Shown here piece by piece: positions 9,499-18,265 of a stretch of DNA of 37,662 bases (its first letter is position 1; every line of letters begins with the position of its first letter). Under the pieces are notes generated by a model. That model saw only the letters and a list, made by a program, of their open reading frames with translations, was not told the DNA's origin and did no database searches. Location: contig JAILJO010000055.1 of the NCBI GenBank assembly GCA_024694675.1, positions 1-37,662 of the forward strand, given 5' to 3'. Both the position numbers and the translations under genes were made by a program. The DNA comes from Bacteroidales bacterium (GTDB taxonomy: Bacteria; Bacteroidota; Bacteroidia; Bacteroidales; UBA932).

Positions 9499-10806
9499 AT
9501 GAAAAAGTTCTTACTTACCCTCGCGCTCCTCGGTACTTTTGCCGCTGCTTATGCGCAGAAGCCGGATGCAGATATGCAGAAGGCAGTAGACAAGGCCCTG
9601 GCTGCAACCCAGGATGCCAAAAAGAACATTAAGCCCGCCACCTGGATGAACCTAGGCAAGGCTTATCTCGCCGCTTACAACAACCCTACCGTAAACCTTG
9701 CACAGGGTATTGACCGTACCACCTTCTCCATGATGTTCAAGGAGCAGCCCCAGGGCACTTCCTCCGCTGTCATCGACGGCCAGGAATTCACCAAGGTAAG
9801 CTATTCCCACGTTGACGTTTTCTTCAACGCCTCAGACCTTCTGGTAATGTGGGTGGTCACCAAGCCTTCCGTTCCCGGAGACCTCCTTGGAGAGGCCGCA
9901 AAGGCTTACCACAAGGCTTTCGAGCTTGGTGGAAAGGATAAGGATATCGTCCCCAAGATGAAGGAAATCGTAGATGCATACTATAACGATGCATTCTCCG
10001 CATACTCCCTTGGCAACATGGCCCTTGCTTCTGACCTGTTCAAGGGTGCTGCAGATGTTTCCGTCCTCACCCCCAGCGCAGAGCGTAACGACGACTCCTT
10101 CTACAACACCGCCTTCACCGCCCTTCAGGTAAAGAACTATGACCGCGCTGAAGAGTACTACAACAAGTGCATCGACAACGGTCACTTCATGGAAGGTAAC
10201 GTCTACGCCTCCCTGTCAGAGATCGCCCTTGCCCAGAAGGATACCCTTAAGGCAAAGACCCTCCTGGCAACCGGCCTTACCTCCTTCCCGGACAACGCCC
10301 CCATCCTCACCAACCTCATCAACCTCTACCTTGCAACCAAGGAAGATCCCGCTAAGATCGTAGAGCTCCTTGACGAGGCCAAGAAGGCAATGCCGGACAA
10401 CGCTTCCCTCTACTATGTGGAAGGCAACATCTACACCGGAATCAAGGAATACGATAAGGCAGACGCCGCTTACAAGAAGGGTCTGGAGATCATGCCTGAC
10501 TATGACATGGCATACTACGGACTTGGCACCACCATCCTCAAGAGGGCCGAAGACCTCGTAGACCAGATGAACGCCCTCGACGTCCGTGAGTGGAAGAAGT
10601 ACGATGAGATGAAGGTCCAGCTGGACAACATGTACAAGAGCGCCATCGAGCCCTTCGAGGCCTGCTACAACTGCAGCAAGATCGCAGAGGTCAAGGCAGC
10701 AGCCGCAGACTTCCTCAAGAGACTCAACTTCCAGCTCCGTGCTGAAGGCCCCGAGTACCAGGCCGCCTACGAAAAGTGGGAAGCCATCGTGAACGAGGCT
10801 CAGTAA
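9499..10806 (+). CDS. Exported tetratricopeptide-repeat protein
   Basis: Signal peptide MKKFLLTLALLGTFAAAYAQ with cleavage expected after AYA, then about 415 residues of TPR-like helical repeats. Clear repeats include YDRAEEYYNKCIDNG, 'NASLYYVEGNIYTGIKEYDKA' and the following DAAYKKGLEIMPD. No enzymatic motif is seen. It is probably a periplasmic scaffold or assembly factor. It sits 18 bases after gyrA and is likely co-transcribed from the gyrA promoter; no separate promoter is obvious in the gap. Function beyond protein-protein interaction is unknown. Confidence 0.85.
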   Translation: MKKFLLTLALLGTFAAAYAQKPDADMQKAVDKALAATQDAKKNIKPATWMNLGKAYLAAYNNPTVNLAQGIDRTTFSMMFKEQPQGTSSAVIDGQEFTKVSYSHVDVFFNASDLLVMWVVTKPSVPGDLLGEAAKAYHKAFELGGKDKDIVPKMKEIVDAYYNDAFSAYSLGNMALASDLFKGAADVSVLTPSAERNDDSFYNTAFTALQVKNYDRAEEYYNKCIDNGHFMEGNVYASLSEIALAQKDTLKAKTLLATGLTSFPDNAPILTNLINLYLATKEDPAKIVELLDEAKKAMPDNASLYYVEGNIYTGIKEYDKADAAYKKGLEIMPDYDMAYYGLGTTILKRAEDLVDQMNALDVREWKKYDEMKVQLDNMYKSAIEPFEACYNCSKIAEVKAAAADFLKRLNFQLRAEGPEYQAAYEKWEAIVNEAQ

Positions 10807-10819
10807 TCTTCGTTACAGA

Positions 10820-10860
10820 AAACAATAAATGCCGGTCCATGGGGCCGGCATTTATTGTTT
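10820..10860. terminator. Bidirectional terminator between convergent genes
   Basis: Perfect 16-bp inverted repeat AAACAATAAATGCCGG / CCGGCATTTATTGTTT around a 9-nt loop. The outer A/T-rich arms provide a T-run in either direction. It lies between the TPR gene (plus) and the M23 peptidase gene (minus), and its right arm overlaps the peptidase stop codon. Confidence 0.9.
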
Positions 10861-11899
10861 ATCTAACTCTCAGTCGTCTTCCTATCTGAAGGATGGTGGT
10901 GGCTTTGATGCCGTTGAGGCGGCAGATTTCAGCAACGGAAGTGTTGTACTTGCGGGCGATGGCGGAGAGGGTGTCTCCGGAACGCACGGTGTGGTACTTC
11001 ATGGCTGCGGCTTCTGCGGCGGCGCGGGCTGCTGCTTCCTTCTTTGCCTGTTCTTCAGCAAGGAGGCGGTCTTCTTCATCCGTGCGGAAGATCTCATCTT
11101 CGTCGTCGATGCTCTGGACGTAACGCTGGTTGGGGTTGAAGTACCAGGAGCGGATCTTGAGAAGGCGGTGGCGGAGCGTGCCGGTCTCGAAGTCTATGAG
11201 CCAGGAGGGATCGAAGGCGGCGCCGCGGTAGCGGGTTTCGAAGTGGAGATGCGGACCGGTGGAGCGGCCGGTGGAGCCTCCAAGACCAATGATATCTCCT
11301 GCGCTGACCCAGTCTCCGGCGGCTACGTCACGCTGTGAAAGATGACCGTAGAATGTCTCAAGGCCATTTGCGTGGCGAACTACCACAAGGTTGCCATATC
11401 CTCCTACATATTCCGAAATGCGGACCTTACCGTCAAATGCTACGCGTACGGGCGTGCCTGTAGGATAAGGAAGGTCAATGCCCTGGTGACGGCGGCCGTG
11501 ACGGTAGCCAAAGAGCGAACGCGGATGCGTGACGTAAGGGCACACGTAGGAATCCAGCGTGTCCACTATCCACAGGCTGAAGCGGTCCGGAAGGGATTCC
11601 GGAACCTCGTTGTACGGATTCACGGCACGGGTGTCCCAGTGCTCAGTGAAAACGCTGTCTGCAAGCACTACGGAAGGGTCTTTGACGTAGCGGTATGTGC
11701 CGTTGTTGTAAAGTACAACCTTGACACCGGGGTTGCCGGTGTCAAGGGTATCTGCATAAGGGGTGCCTGCACGGCGCACCATGTTGGAGACATGCTGGCG
11801 GCCGAAGCTGTGGCGGAGAGAGTCCGCCTCACGGCTGTTTTCCTGGCCCCACAGCACGGTGCAGGACAGAAGGGCGATTGCTGACAGGAACTTTCTCAT
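10859..11899 (-). CDS. M23-family peptidoglycan peptidase with C-terminal LysM domain
   Basis: Exported zinc endopeptidase predicted to cut peptidoglycan cross-bridges. Signal peptide at residues 1-18 (MRKFLSAIALLSCTVLWG). The LytM/M23 domain at about 125-235 has all zinc and catalytic motifs: HxxxD as HQGID (His138, Asp142), GHLS (His186) and HLHF (His217, His219). A charged coiled-coil-like segment (about 265-298, rich in E, A and K) links to a LysM domain at 301-346 (YHTVRSGDTLSAIARKYNTS), which should hold the enzyme on peptidoglycan. All residues needed for activity are present, so it is not a degenerate NlpD/EnvC-type activator. It starts one base after the phosphohexomutase stop, so the two genes form an operon. 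Confidence 0.93.
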   Translation of the reverse strand: MRKFLSAIALLSCTVLWGQENSREADSLRHSFGRQHVSNMVRRAGTPYADTLDTGNPGVKVVLYNNGTYRYVKDPSVVLADSVFTEHWDTRAVNPYNEVPESLPDRFSLWIVDTLDSYVCPYVTHPRSLFGYRHGRRHQGIDLPYPTGTPVRVAFDGKVRISEYVGGYGNLVVVRHANGLETFYGHLSQRDVAAGDWVSAGDIIGLGGSTGRSTGPHLHFETRYRGAAFDPSWLIDFETGTLRHRLLKIRSWYFNPNQRYVQSIDDEDEIFRTDEEDRLLAEEQAKKEAAARAAAEAAAMKYHTVRSGDTLSAIARKYNTSVAEICRLNGIKATTILQIGRRLRVR

Positions 11900-11900
11900 C

Positions 11901-13268
11901 CTATCTCTTGCCGCCGAACTGCTCTACGATTATCTTGTCTGCAAGGGCAATCTTCTCCTTCAGGAGCTCCTTGGAAGTGGCTTCACAGATGAAGCGGAGG
12001 TAGGGCTCCGTGTTGGAAGGACGGATGTTGAACCACCAGCCGGGGAATTCCAGACGGTAGCCGTCGAAGTCCATGACCTTGGTGGGTTTCTCAGCCTTCT
12101 CGAAGAATGCCTTTACGGCATCCATGGCACCCTTCTTGTCTTCTACCTTGTAGTTGATTTCTCCAGAGTTCTCATAGCCGGTGAGGCGGTCCATTTCATC
12201 CGAAAGCTTGATTCCCTGCTTCTTGAGGGCGCTCACGATACGGAGGACTATTATGCTGGAGAGCATGCCGCTGTCGCTGTAGAAGAAGTCCTTGAAATAG
12301 TAGTGACCGGCAAGTTCGCCACCCCAGAGGCCGTCTATTTCACGAAGCTTGGGAGCTGCGAATGCTCGGCCCACACGCCAGGTGTGGACCTCTGCACCGT
12401 AGTTCTTTGTGAGTTCCTCTGCTACTGCAAGGCTGGAGCGGATTTCCTGCAGGACGCGGGGATTCTTTTCGCCGCGCTCGTCGCAGAAGTAGCGGGCCAT
12501 GAGGGCTACCACCAGGTCAGGGGCCACAAAGCGGGCTTTATCGTCCACGAACATGACGCGGTCTGCGTCGCCGTCGTAGATGACACCGATGTCCGCCTTG
12601 ATCTCAGAAACCAGTTTCTTGAGAGGCTCTACGTTCTTGGGAACAAGGGGATTGGGCTCATGGTTGGGGAAGCTGCCGTCCATATCGTCAAAAAGGAAGG
12701 TGGCGTCCTCTCCCTTGTAGACTTCCTTGGCGAAGAGGGTGCTCATGCCGTTGGAAAGGTCGAAGGCTATCTTGAGGTTGGAATAGTCTCCCTTGAACTT
12801 CATGAGGAACTTGAGATAGTCCGGCTTGATGTCTATCTCTGTGACCTTTCCGGGCTTCGCCGCCTTGGGTGTGGGACGGCCTTCGTCTATCCACTGCTTA
12901 ATCTGGCCAAGGCCTGTATCCAGGCCAACGGGAAGAGCATTCTCACGGCTAACCTTCATGCCGTTGTACTCACGGGGATTGTGACTTGCTGTAATCTGTA
13001 CGGAAGCCTTGTAACCATAGTTTGCGGTTCCGAAGTACACCAGAGGGGTGCTGCTGTAGCCAATATCGTCCACATCTGCGCCTGCGTCTGTTATACCTTT
13101 AATAAGATAGTCGTGAATCTCCTGTCCGGAAAGGCGGCAGTCCCTGCCCACCAGTACCTTGTCCGCTTTCAGAAGTGCGGGGAGGAAATAACCAACCTTA
13201 TAGGCTACATCCTTGTCAAAATCTACATTGTAGATACCCCTGATGTCATATGCGTGAAATGCTCCCAT
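11901..13268 (-). CDS. Phosphomannomutase/phosphoglucomutase (alpha-D-phosphohexomutase)
   Basis: Cytoplasmic enzyme interconverting hexose 6-phosphate and hexose 1-phosphate, feeding nucleotide-sugar synthesis. Four signature loops are present: N-terminal 'AYDIRGIYN', the phosphoserine loop ITASHNP (Ser95), the metal-binding DGDADR (232-237), and the phosphate-binding RPSNTEPYLR (416-425). Length of 455 residues matches the ManB/AlgC-type branch rather than GlmM, whose loops differ. Exact substrate preference cannot be read. It is upstream of, and one base from, the M23 peptidase gene. Its 5' leader abuts the left edge of the plasmid-like block. Confidence 0.93.
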   Translation of the reverse strand: MGAFHAYDIRGIYNVDFDKDVAYKVGYFLPALLKADKVLVGRDCRLSGQEIHDYLIKGITDAGADVDDIGYSSTPLVYFGTANYGYKASVQITASHNPREYNGMKVSRENALPVGLDTGLGQIKQWIDEGRPTPKAAKPGKVTEIDIKPDYLKFLMKFKGDYSNLKIAFDLSNGMSTLFAKEVYKGEDATFLFDDMDGSFPNHEPNPLVPKNVEPLKKLVSEIKADIGVIYDGDADRVMFVDDKARFVAPDLVVALMARYFCDERGEKNPRVLQEIRSSLAVAEELTKNYGAEVHTWRVGRAFAAPKLREIDGLWGGELAGHYYFKDFFYSDSGMLSSIIVLRIVSALKKQGIKLSDEMDRLTGYENSGEINYKVEDKKGAMDAVKAFFEKAEKPTKVMDFDGYRLEFPGWWFNIRPSNTEPYLRFICEATSKELLKEKIALADKIIVEQFGGKR

Positions 13269-13330
13269 ATAGATTAAATGGTTTATATTATTAATTATTA
13301 GTATTTTACATCATAGTCTCGGAGCCTGAA

Positions 13331-13349
13331 GTAACAAACGGGTAACAAA
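13331..13349 (+). repeat. Helically phased GTAACAAA direct repeat near element edge
   Basis: GTAACAAA occurs at 13331-13338 and 13342-13349, an 11-bp period. The repeat lies in the 204-base gap between the mutase and the first plasmid-like gene. It may be an operator, or an arm-type recombinase site marking the left boundary of the element. Otherwise the gap is A/T-rich and holds no gene. Confidence 0.35.
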
Positions 13350-13401
13350 TATGGTGGCAAAATTTGTCTTTAAGGCTAATATGCCGTACGTTTGTGTTTT
13401 A

Positions 13402-13409
13402 CAAAAGTA
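13402..13409 (-). promoter_or_regulatory. Possible -7 element for the phosphohexomutase operon
   Basis: Read on the minus strand this is TACTTTTG, an exact TAnnTTTG match about 134 bases upstream of the mutase start. No TTG-like -33 element is seen at the right distance, so the call is tentative. It is the only such match in the 13269-13472 gap on this strand. Confidence 0.4.
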
Positions 13410-13472
13410 CAAAAAAAAACTCATAGTGCCATTGCCATAGCCCTACTTCTTATATATATATTAAAGGTATAG

Positions 13473-13784
13473 TTATTTGACCCGATGAGATAACTGATGG
13501 TAAGCAGATTTTGTTACTGCAAGTGACTTAAGTTCTTCATTTGTTGAATGACGATTTGAAAGAAACCATCTCTCAACTTCCTCCCTGTCAAAATATATCT
13601 CTTTTCCGTTCGGGCAATAATATGGAATGCGGTTGGAATTAGTTAGCCGATATATTGTTCGTTTGGTAATACCTGCGATAAGGGCTAAATCTCCAACAGT
13701 AAGGACTCTCTTTGCACTTAGTAGGGCATTTTTCTCTATTCTGTCGAGCCTTGCCTCTATTATTTCAAATTCTTCTTTTGTCAT
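13473..13784 (-). CDS. Excisionase-like helix-turn-helix protein
   Basis: A 103-residue DNA-binding protein of the MerR-like/HTH_17 excisionase type. The helix-turn-helix is at about residues 29-50 (VGDLALIAGITKRTIYRLTN), followed by the wing-like segment ending in FDREEVERWFLS. An N-terminal short coiled-coil (EIIEARLDRIEKNAL) may dimerize it. Such proteins commonly sit in Bacteroides mobile elements next to primase or integrase genes and act in excision or regulation. Its start overlaps the primase stop (ATGA), so it is translationally coupled. Its DNA is visibly more A/T-rich than its neighbours. No integrase partner is present. Confidence 0.8.
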   Translation of the reverse strand: MTKEEFEIIEARLDRIEKNALLSAKRVLTVGDLALIAGITKRTIYRLTNSNRIPYYCPNGKEIYFDREEVERWFLSNRHSTNEELKSLAVTKSAYHQLSHRVK

Positions 13785-14680
13785 AATGATGGAGATAATG
13801 TAATGTTTGCCGTATAGCCCCGGGAGGCCTGGAGCATTTCGCTGATGTCTTTGAATTGGCCGTAGAGGTCGGACATGTCCACCACATCCTTCCCTTTCAG
13901 GAGGTCACGGACGCCCTGGTAGCAGCGCTCACCGGCGGCATCGTTGTCCAGGAAACAAGTGGCGCCGTCGTGCTGCTTGAGGTATTCGGCGGCCTTGCCA
14001 AGATTGTTGACGGAGTTCAGGATGACTACGTCGCAGCTGGGCAACTCGCTTCCCTGCATCACGCGCCAAGAAAGGAAATCGAACATCCCTTCAAAGACGG
14101 CCACTTTCTTCGTAGACGGTTTGGAGGTAATCTTTCCCTCCTTATTTATAGTGGTGATTCCCGCTTTGTCGGTTCCCTTATGACCGCTGGGCGACTTCAT
14201 TGCATAGCCTCCGGCGTTGTTGGGAATTCCGAGCAGGGTGAAATGCAGGTCCCGCTGCGGATCATACACGATAATCTCTTTCAGATAGCGCTGGGCCAGG
14301 CTCAGCGGAATCTTCCTCCCCTCCAGGTACTGCAGGAGATAGTTGCTCCGGATGGCCCGGACGGCCTTAATCTGGATGGCTGGACGCAGCTCAACGGCTT
14401 CCTTTACTGCCGAACGGAGCGGCGTGGGTACCAAGCGGGCCAGGAGACTGTAGGCCTCGGCCTGCGAGCATTTCCTCACGCGCATCACCAGGTCCACGTT
14501 AGTCCCGCCCTGCGACAGACCGAAGTCGTACCAGACGTTCTTGACCGGATCCACATGCAGGGACGCATTCTTCTCGCTTCGTAGCGGAGAGGTCCACATG
14601 TTCCGGGCCTTCCCCGGCCTTGCACCCAGGGCTTCCAGCACCTTCCCCAGCGGGATGTTGTACAGTTCGTTGTCGAACAT
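13781..14680 (-). CDS. Toprim-domain primase-like protein of mobile element
   Basis: Likely DnaG-type primase used for replication of the transferred strand. The N-terminal part (residues about 1-70 from this start) resembles a primase zinc-binding module in layout (SPLRSEKNASLHVDPVKNVWYDFG) but lacks an obvious CHC2 cysteine set. The Toprim core is clear: VFEGMFDFLSW holds the conserved Glu, and CFLDNDAAG holds the DxD pair. The track start at 14737 is a TTG that sits inside a candidate promoter/operator, so the ATG at 14680 (MFDNELYNIPLGKVLEALGA) is preferred; this gives 299 residues. It is divergent from the XRE gene and coupled to the HTH gene downstream. Confidence 0.8.
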   Translation of the reverse strand: MFDNELYNIPLGKVLEALGARPGKARNMWTSPLRSEKNASLHVDPVKNVWYDFGLSQGGTNVDLVMRVRKCSQAEAYSLLARLVPTPLRSAVKEAVELRPAIQIKAVRAIRSNYLLQYLEGRKIPLSLAQRYLKEIIVYDPQRDLHFTLLGIPNNAGGYAMKSPSGHKGTDKAGITTINKEGKITSKPSTKKVAVFEGMFDFLSWRVMQGSELPSCDVVILNSVNNLGKAAEYLKQHDGATCFLDNDAAGERCYQGVRDLLKGKDVVDMSDLYGQFKDISEMLQASRGYTANITLSPSL

Positions 14681-14725
14681 ACGAAAATAGTTTATCTTTT
14701 TCTCGGTTTTTCCGATTATTCTACT

Positions 14726-14751
14726 TACTTTTGTCAAGTCAAATTTGACAA
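14726..14751. promoter_or_regulatory. Divergent control region with operator palindrome
   Basis: TACTTTTG at 14726-14733 is an exact plus-strand -7 element pointing at the XRE gene, though no good -33 is seen. Directly downstream is the perfect 12-bp palindrome GTCAAATTTGAC (14738-14749), extended on the right as ATTTGACAA (14743-14751), with another TTGTCAA at 14731. The same 9-mer recurs in two other control regions of the element. An autorepressor site is the likely role. Confidence 0.55.
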
Positions 14752-14822
14752 CGGCGGTTGTTAACTGACATTACAAAGGAAAACAATGCGCCGTAAACGC
14801 CCAAATTTGAAAAGGAAAAATG

Positions 14823-15125
14823 ATGGCAAACGAAGTTAAGAATGCAGCAGTAGAATCTGCCGCCGAGGCCGCTCAGGCCCCGAATTCAAGGGCCAGAATG
14901 CCCTTTTCTCCCGGAACGAAAAAGGGAGCCCGCCTCCGTCCCGTATTTAACTTCCTGATGGACGAAAACGTCTCCCTCTCGGAACTCGGCCGCCGCGTGG
15001 GAATCTCCCGCCAGAGCATGAGCACCCGCTTCGCCGTGGACGACTGCAAAATGTCCGACATGGAAAAGATGGCCGACGCCCTCGGCTACGATTTCGAGTG
15101 GACCTTTAAGAAGAGGCAGCAGTAG
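14823..15125 (+). CDS. Small XRE-type helix-turn-helix regulator
   Basis: A 100-residue protein with an XRE/Cro-like HTH at about residues 45-70 (SLSELGRRVGISRQSMSTRF) after an Ala-rich, probably flexible N-terminus. Start at 14823 (MANEV) is preferred to the ATG one codon earlier. It is divergent from the primase and preceded by a palindrome, so it may repress both directions. Its 3' end overlaps the end of the convergent coupling-protein gene by 20 bases. Target sites are inferred only. Confidence 0.8.
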   Translation: MANEVKNAAVESAAEAAQAPNSRARMPFSPGTKKGARLRPVFNFLMDENVSLSELGRRVGISRQSMSTRFAVDDCKMSDMEKMADALGYDFEWTFKKRQQ

Positions 15126-17040
15126 CCCCCGGCTCCGGATCCGGCCGGTTGAGCTCCTTCTGCACGAGGTTATAGACCTCGTTGCGGATGCGCTTATAGT
15201 TGAGCCGGACCTCCTTCATGATTGTTTCTTTTGTTGTATCGACGACCTGCGGGACTTCCTCCTTGTGGGTCGTCTTTCCGTCTGAAATAATCTCCCCGCA
15301 GAACACCTTCGGGTGGATCTTCTGCCGGTATTCATCGGCCACGTAGCCGCAGAAGGAGCCCTGCGACAGCGCCTCGATGCGGCTGGCCGGGAGCACATCC
15401 CGCTGCTGGAAGGATATGGTGACGTGTTCGGAGGTGTCGCTCTCCTGATAGGAGCGTGTTTCCTGCTCGAACTTGCCGAACGACTTGGACAGTCCCTCGG
15501 CCGTCTCGCCCTTGACAGCACCGGCAAAGACGTTCCCCACTGTGTTGAAGATGACGTCCGACTCCTTCTTGTCGTAGTCTTTCACCAGCTGGGATTTGTC
15601 CTGGGCGCCTAGTACCACAGCGACCTTATTCTGCCGGGCCGTGTTGATGAGGTGGTCCAGGCCTTTCAGGTAGATGGTGGGCAGCTCGTCAATCAGCACG
15701 CCGCAGCGCATCATCCCGGGCCGGTTGATAATCTTGAAGAGCTGGCTCATCAGCATGGCCAGCGTGGTCCCGTAGACCTGCTGCCGGGTGGGATTGTTCC
15801 CCACGCAGACAATCTTCGGATGCTGCGGGTCGTTGATTTGCAGGGAGAAATCGTCCCCGGAGAGCGTCCAGTATAGGGTTTCGGAGGCAAAGCGGTTGAG
15901 CGGCACGCGGGCCGATGCAATCTGGCCCTGCAGCTGCTCGAAGGCCCGGTCCGTGATGGCATCCTGGAAGGTGTTCCGCTTCACATCCAGCTCAGGATAG
16001 CGCTGCATAATCAGCAACACGTGCTTGTAGTTCTGCCCCATCAGCTCGATGAGATGCGGGAAGGTGCAGTACTTGCCGCCCTCGTAGATTCGAAGGAACC
16101 AGATGAGCATGTCCACGTAACAGCGGGCCGACAGCGAGAAGAAATCATCCCCCTTGTTCGTCTCCTTGCTGGCGTTTTTCATGATTACCTCGGCAATCTC
16201 CGTGGCGTCAATGGGGTCCTGCAGATAGCGCGGATGGATGGGGTTGAAGCGATGCGAGTACAACGGGTCGTCGAAGTTCACCACATACATTTCCGGCTTC
16301 ACGCCCTTGTAGCAGTCGATGTTGTCCAGCAGCTCGTTCATCACGCGCTGGGTGAGGTCCGGGAACTTGTAGTCATACACGAAGAGCGAATAGCCCTTCT
16401 GGATCATCTGCCGGATGTAAGGGCCATAGACCGAGTGCGTCTTGCCGGAGCCGGGCGTGCCGATGACCATCGTCCCGCGGAAAGGGTTCACGACATTGAT
16501 GTAGCCCTTGTGCATCTTGCCTTTATCCTGATATCGCGTGGGAATATTGATGCTATAGCGGTTCTCAATGAGCCTTTCGCACTGCGGGAAGGTATCGTTT
16601 CCCCGGTCCATCGTACCGGCCTTCATCGCCCTCCAGGCACGGCCCAGGGCAATGGCTCCCATCAGATAGAGGGCGAAGCCCACCAGCGTCATCACTACGT
16701 ACAGCAGCCCGGTTCCCGCCGCACGTCCGCCGAAGAAAAGAGCCGCCCCTATGCCGATGGGAAGGGCTATCTCCTGCCACTGCGCCTCCTTGGAACTGCC
16801 GCTCCGCACCATCACGGACCAGGTGCAGAAGAACAGCGCAATCAGCCGCACATCCCACCAGTTCTGCATCACACCGGCCTTGTAGATGGCCAGCATCAGC
16901 GAGTCCGTCAGCCCGGCGGTCATGTGCAACTCCGCCCAGAACGGATAGGCCTCATAGTAAATCATTATCAGTACCAGCGCTCCCGAGAAATACAGGAACG
17001 CCGAAAACATGGGTTTAGTTCTTGAATCCATACGCCTCAA
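15106..17040 (-). CDS. mobC: TraG/VirD4-type conjugative coupling protein (MobC of Bacteroides elements)
   Basis: Inner-membrane hexameric ATPase that brings the relaxase-DNA complex to a type IV secretion channel. The N-terminal 135 residues contain several membrane helices (for example FLYFSGALVLIMIYY and LLYVVMTLVGFALYLMGAI). Walker A is GTPGSGKT at 194-201; the Walker B-like stretch is CGVLIDELP near residue 455, followed by the 'ARQNKVAVVLGAQD' sensor region typical of TraG. Length of 644 residues is normal. It follows the relaxase gene by 3 bases, giving the usual mobA-mobB-mobC order. No type IV secretion genes apart from the TraO-like one are present, so transfer would need a helper element. 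Confidence 0.92.
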   Translation of the reverse strand: MRRMDSRTKPMFSAFLYFSGALVLIMIYYEAYPFWAELHMTAGLTDSLMLAIYKAGVMQNWWDVRLIALFFCTWSVMVRSGSSKEAQWQEIALPIGIGAALFFGGRAAGTGLLYVVMTLVGFALYLMGAIALGRAWRAMKAGTMDRGNDTFPQCERLIENRYSINIPTRYQDKGKMHKGYINVVNPFRGTMVIGTPGSGKTHSVYGPYIRQMIQKGYSLFVYDYKFPDLTQRVMNELLDNIDCYKGVKPEMYVVNFDDPLYSHRFNPIHPRYLQDPIDATEIAEVIMKNASKETNKGDDFFSLSARCYVDMLIWFLRIYEGGKYCTFPHLIELMGQNYKHVLLIMQRYPELDVKRNTFQDAITDRAFEQLQGQIASARVPLNRFASETLYWTLSGDDFSLQINDPQHPKIVCVGNNPTRQQVYGTTLAMLMSQLFKIINRPGMMRCGVLIDELPTIYLKGLDHLINTARQNKVAVVLGAQDKSQLVKDYDKKESDVIFNTVGNVFAGAVKGETAEGLSKSFGKFEQETRSYQESDTSEHVTISFQQRDVLPASRIEALSQGSFCGYVADEYRQKIHPKVFCGEIISDGKTTHKEEVPQVVDTTKETIMKEVRLNYKRIRNEVYNLVQKELNRPDPEPGATAASS

Positions 17041-17043
17041 TCT

Positions 17044-18225
17044 TTATCTATGTCTTCCTCTTCTCATGATTTCCTCATCCTCGTGGCGGCGGCTACGCTC
17101 CGCAGCCATCGCAGCCACGAGGCTTTCGGCTGCTTCTTCTGCCGCCGTTTTCTGCCGAGGTTCCTCCCAGACTTTCCACTCGCGGTCCTCCGGAGGCCAC
17201 TTGGTCATCCTGGCTTCTTCGAACTGACCGGCTGTGATGCCCTTCAGCTCGCTGGACTTGAACACGCAGCGGGTCTGGTGGTCGATGAACGTAACGCCGA
17301 ATATTTTACCCTCCTTGGTACGGGAAAAGACAATCCCGATGTTCTTTTTCCGAAGAATCCGGCGGGTATGCAGCTCAGATGTGCCGTTTTTCAAAGCGAT
17401 ACGGGCCAGGTTTGCGACGCGTTGCTTCTCCTTGTCACGTTTCTCTTTCTTGCAATCATCGATGTGCTTGCTGATTTCTTCCATCGCAGGTACGTTCAGG
17501 TCTTTTTCCGGTATTGGCGCCGTGCATTTCCGGCCGGTCTTGGGGTCAACGCCATAGTAAACCAGCATCGGCTTGCGCCGTATCATCTGTTCTTCTACGA
17601 CCACGCCGAACTGTTTCATCAGCATCTTGTACTGCTCGCCGGTAGTAAAGTGATACTTCATGGCCTGCTCCACCAACTCCTCAATCTGCTTCATGGCATC
17701 GCCCCGCGTCGGGTCGAAGCGCTGATAATCCACACGCTCATCTTTCGGCCCCTTGTCCTTCTTCTCTTTCTTTTCTCCCTTGCCAATGGTGAAGCCATAC
17801 TTCGGGGCCAACTCCTTCATCAGCTCCTGGCAGCGCCGGTGTTCCTGATGGTCGGGAATCTTCCTGCCGTCCTTGTCCACTCGCACGGATACGATATGGT
17901 AGTGCTCGCGGCCGATGTCGTTGTGCCGGTAGATGATGAAGGGCTGGTTCCCATAACCGAGTCCCTCCATCATTTCCCGGGCAAAGCTGACAATCTGTTC
18001 CTGGCTCATCCCGTCCGTCACCGACGGATTGATGGACATGTGGAAGGACATCTTCTCGCACCTGCGGCTGCCGCGCTCATACCTCTCGAAAGTCTCAAGC
18101 GGCTTCTCCGGGTTGTCGAGACCCTGGGTATAGACCACGGCAGCCTTGCCATCCTCCACCTTCCTCTCATTGTACTGGAGGCTGGTGGAACAGTGCGGCG
18201 TGGGTGCGTTGATTTTCACTACCAT
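17044..18225 (-). CDS. mobB: MOBP-type relaxase (MobB)
   Basis: Relaxase expected to nick oriT and pilot the strand into a recipient. The N-terminal domain (about 1-150) has a candidate catalytic tyrosine in LQYNERKV (Tyr18), 'KMSFHMSINPS', and the histidine motif HNDIGREHYHIVSVRV that binds the metal. The C-terminal half is basic and helical with no separate enzyme domain recognised. Length of 393 residues fits Bacteroides relaxase/mobilization nuclease proteins. It lies between the SSB-like gene and the coupling protein in one minus-strand operon whose presumed oriT is upstream of mobA. Confidence 0.9.
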   Translation of the reverse strand: MVVKINAPTPHCSTSLQYNERKVEDGKAAVVYTQGLDNPEKPLETFERYERGSRRCEKMSFHMSINPSVTDGMSQEQIVSFAREMMEGLGYGNQPFIIYRHNDIGREHYHIVSVRVDKDGRKIPDHQEHRRCQELMKELAPKYGFTIGKGEKKEKKDKGPKDERVDYQRFDPTRGDAMKQIEELVEQAMKYHFTTGEQYKMLMKQFGVVVEEQMIRRKPMLVYYGVDPKTGRKCTAPIPEKDLNVPAMEEISKHIDDCKKEKRDKEKQRVANLARIALKNGTSELHTRRILRKKNIGIVFSRTKEGKIFGVTFIDHQTRCVFKSSELKGITAGQFEEARMTKWPPEDREWKVWEEPRQKTAAEEAAESLVAAMAAERSRRHEDEEIMRRGRHR

Positions 18226-18265
18226 CTCAGAAACAGTTCAGGTCAATCGAGTAAATCCGAATCAG

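Noticed and set aside
11763-13277. 504-codon plus-strand ORF over the phosphohexomutase
   Set aside because: Antisense to a gene with all four mutase motifs; no recognisable domain or start signal.
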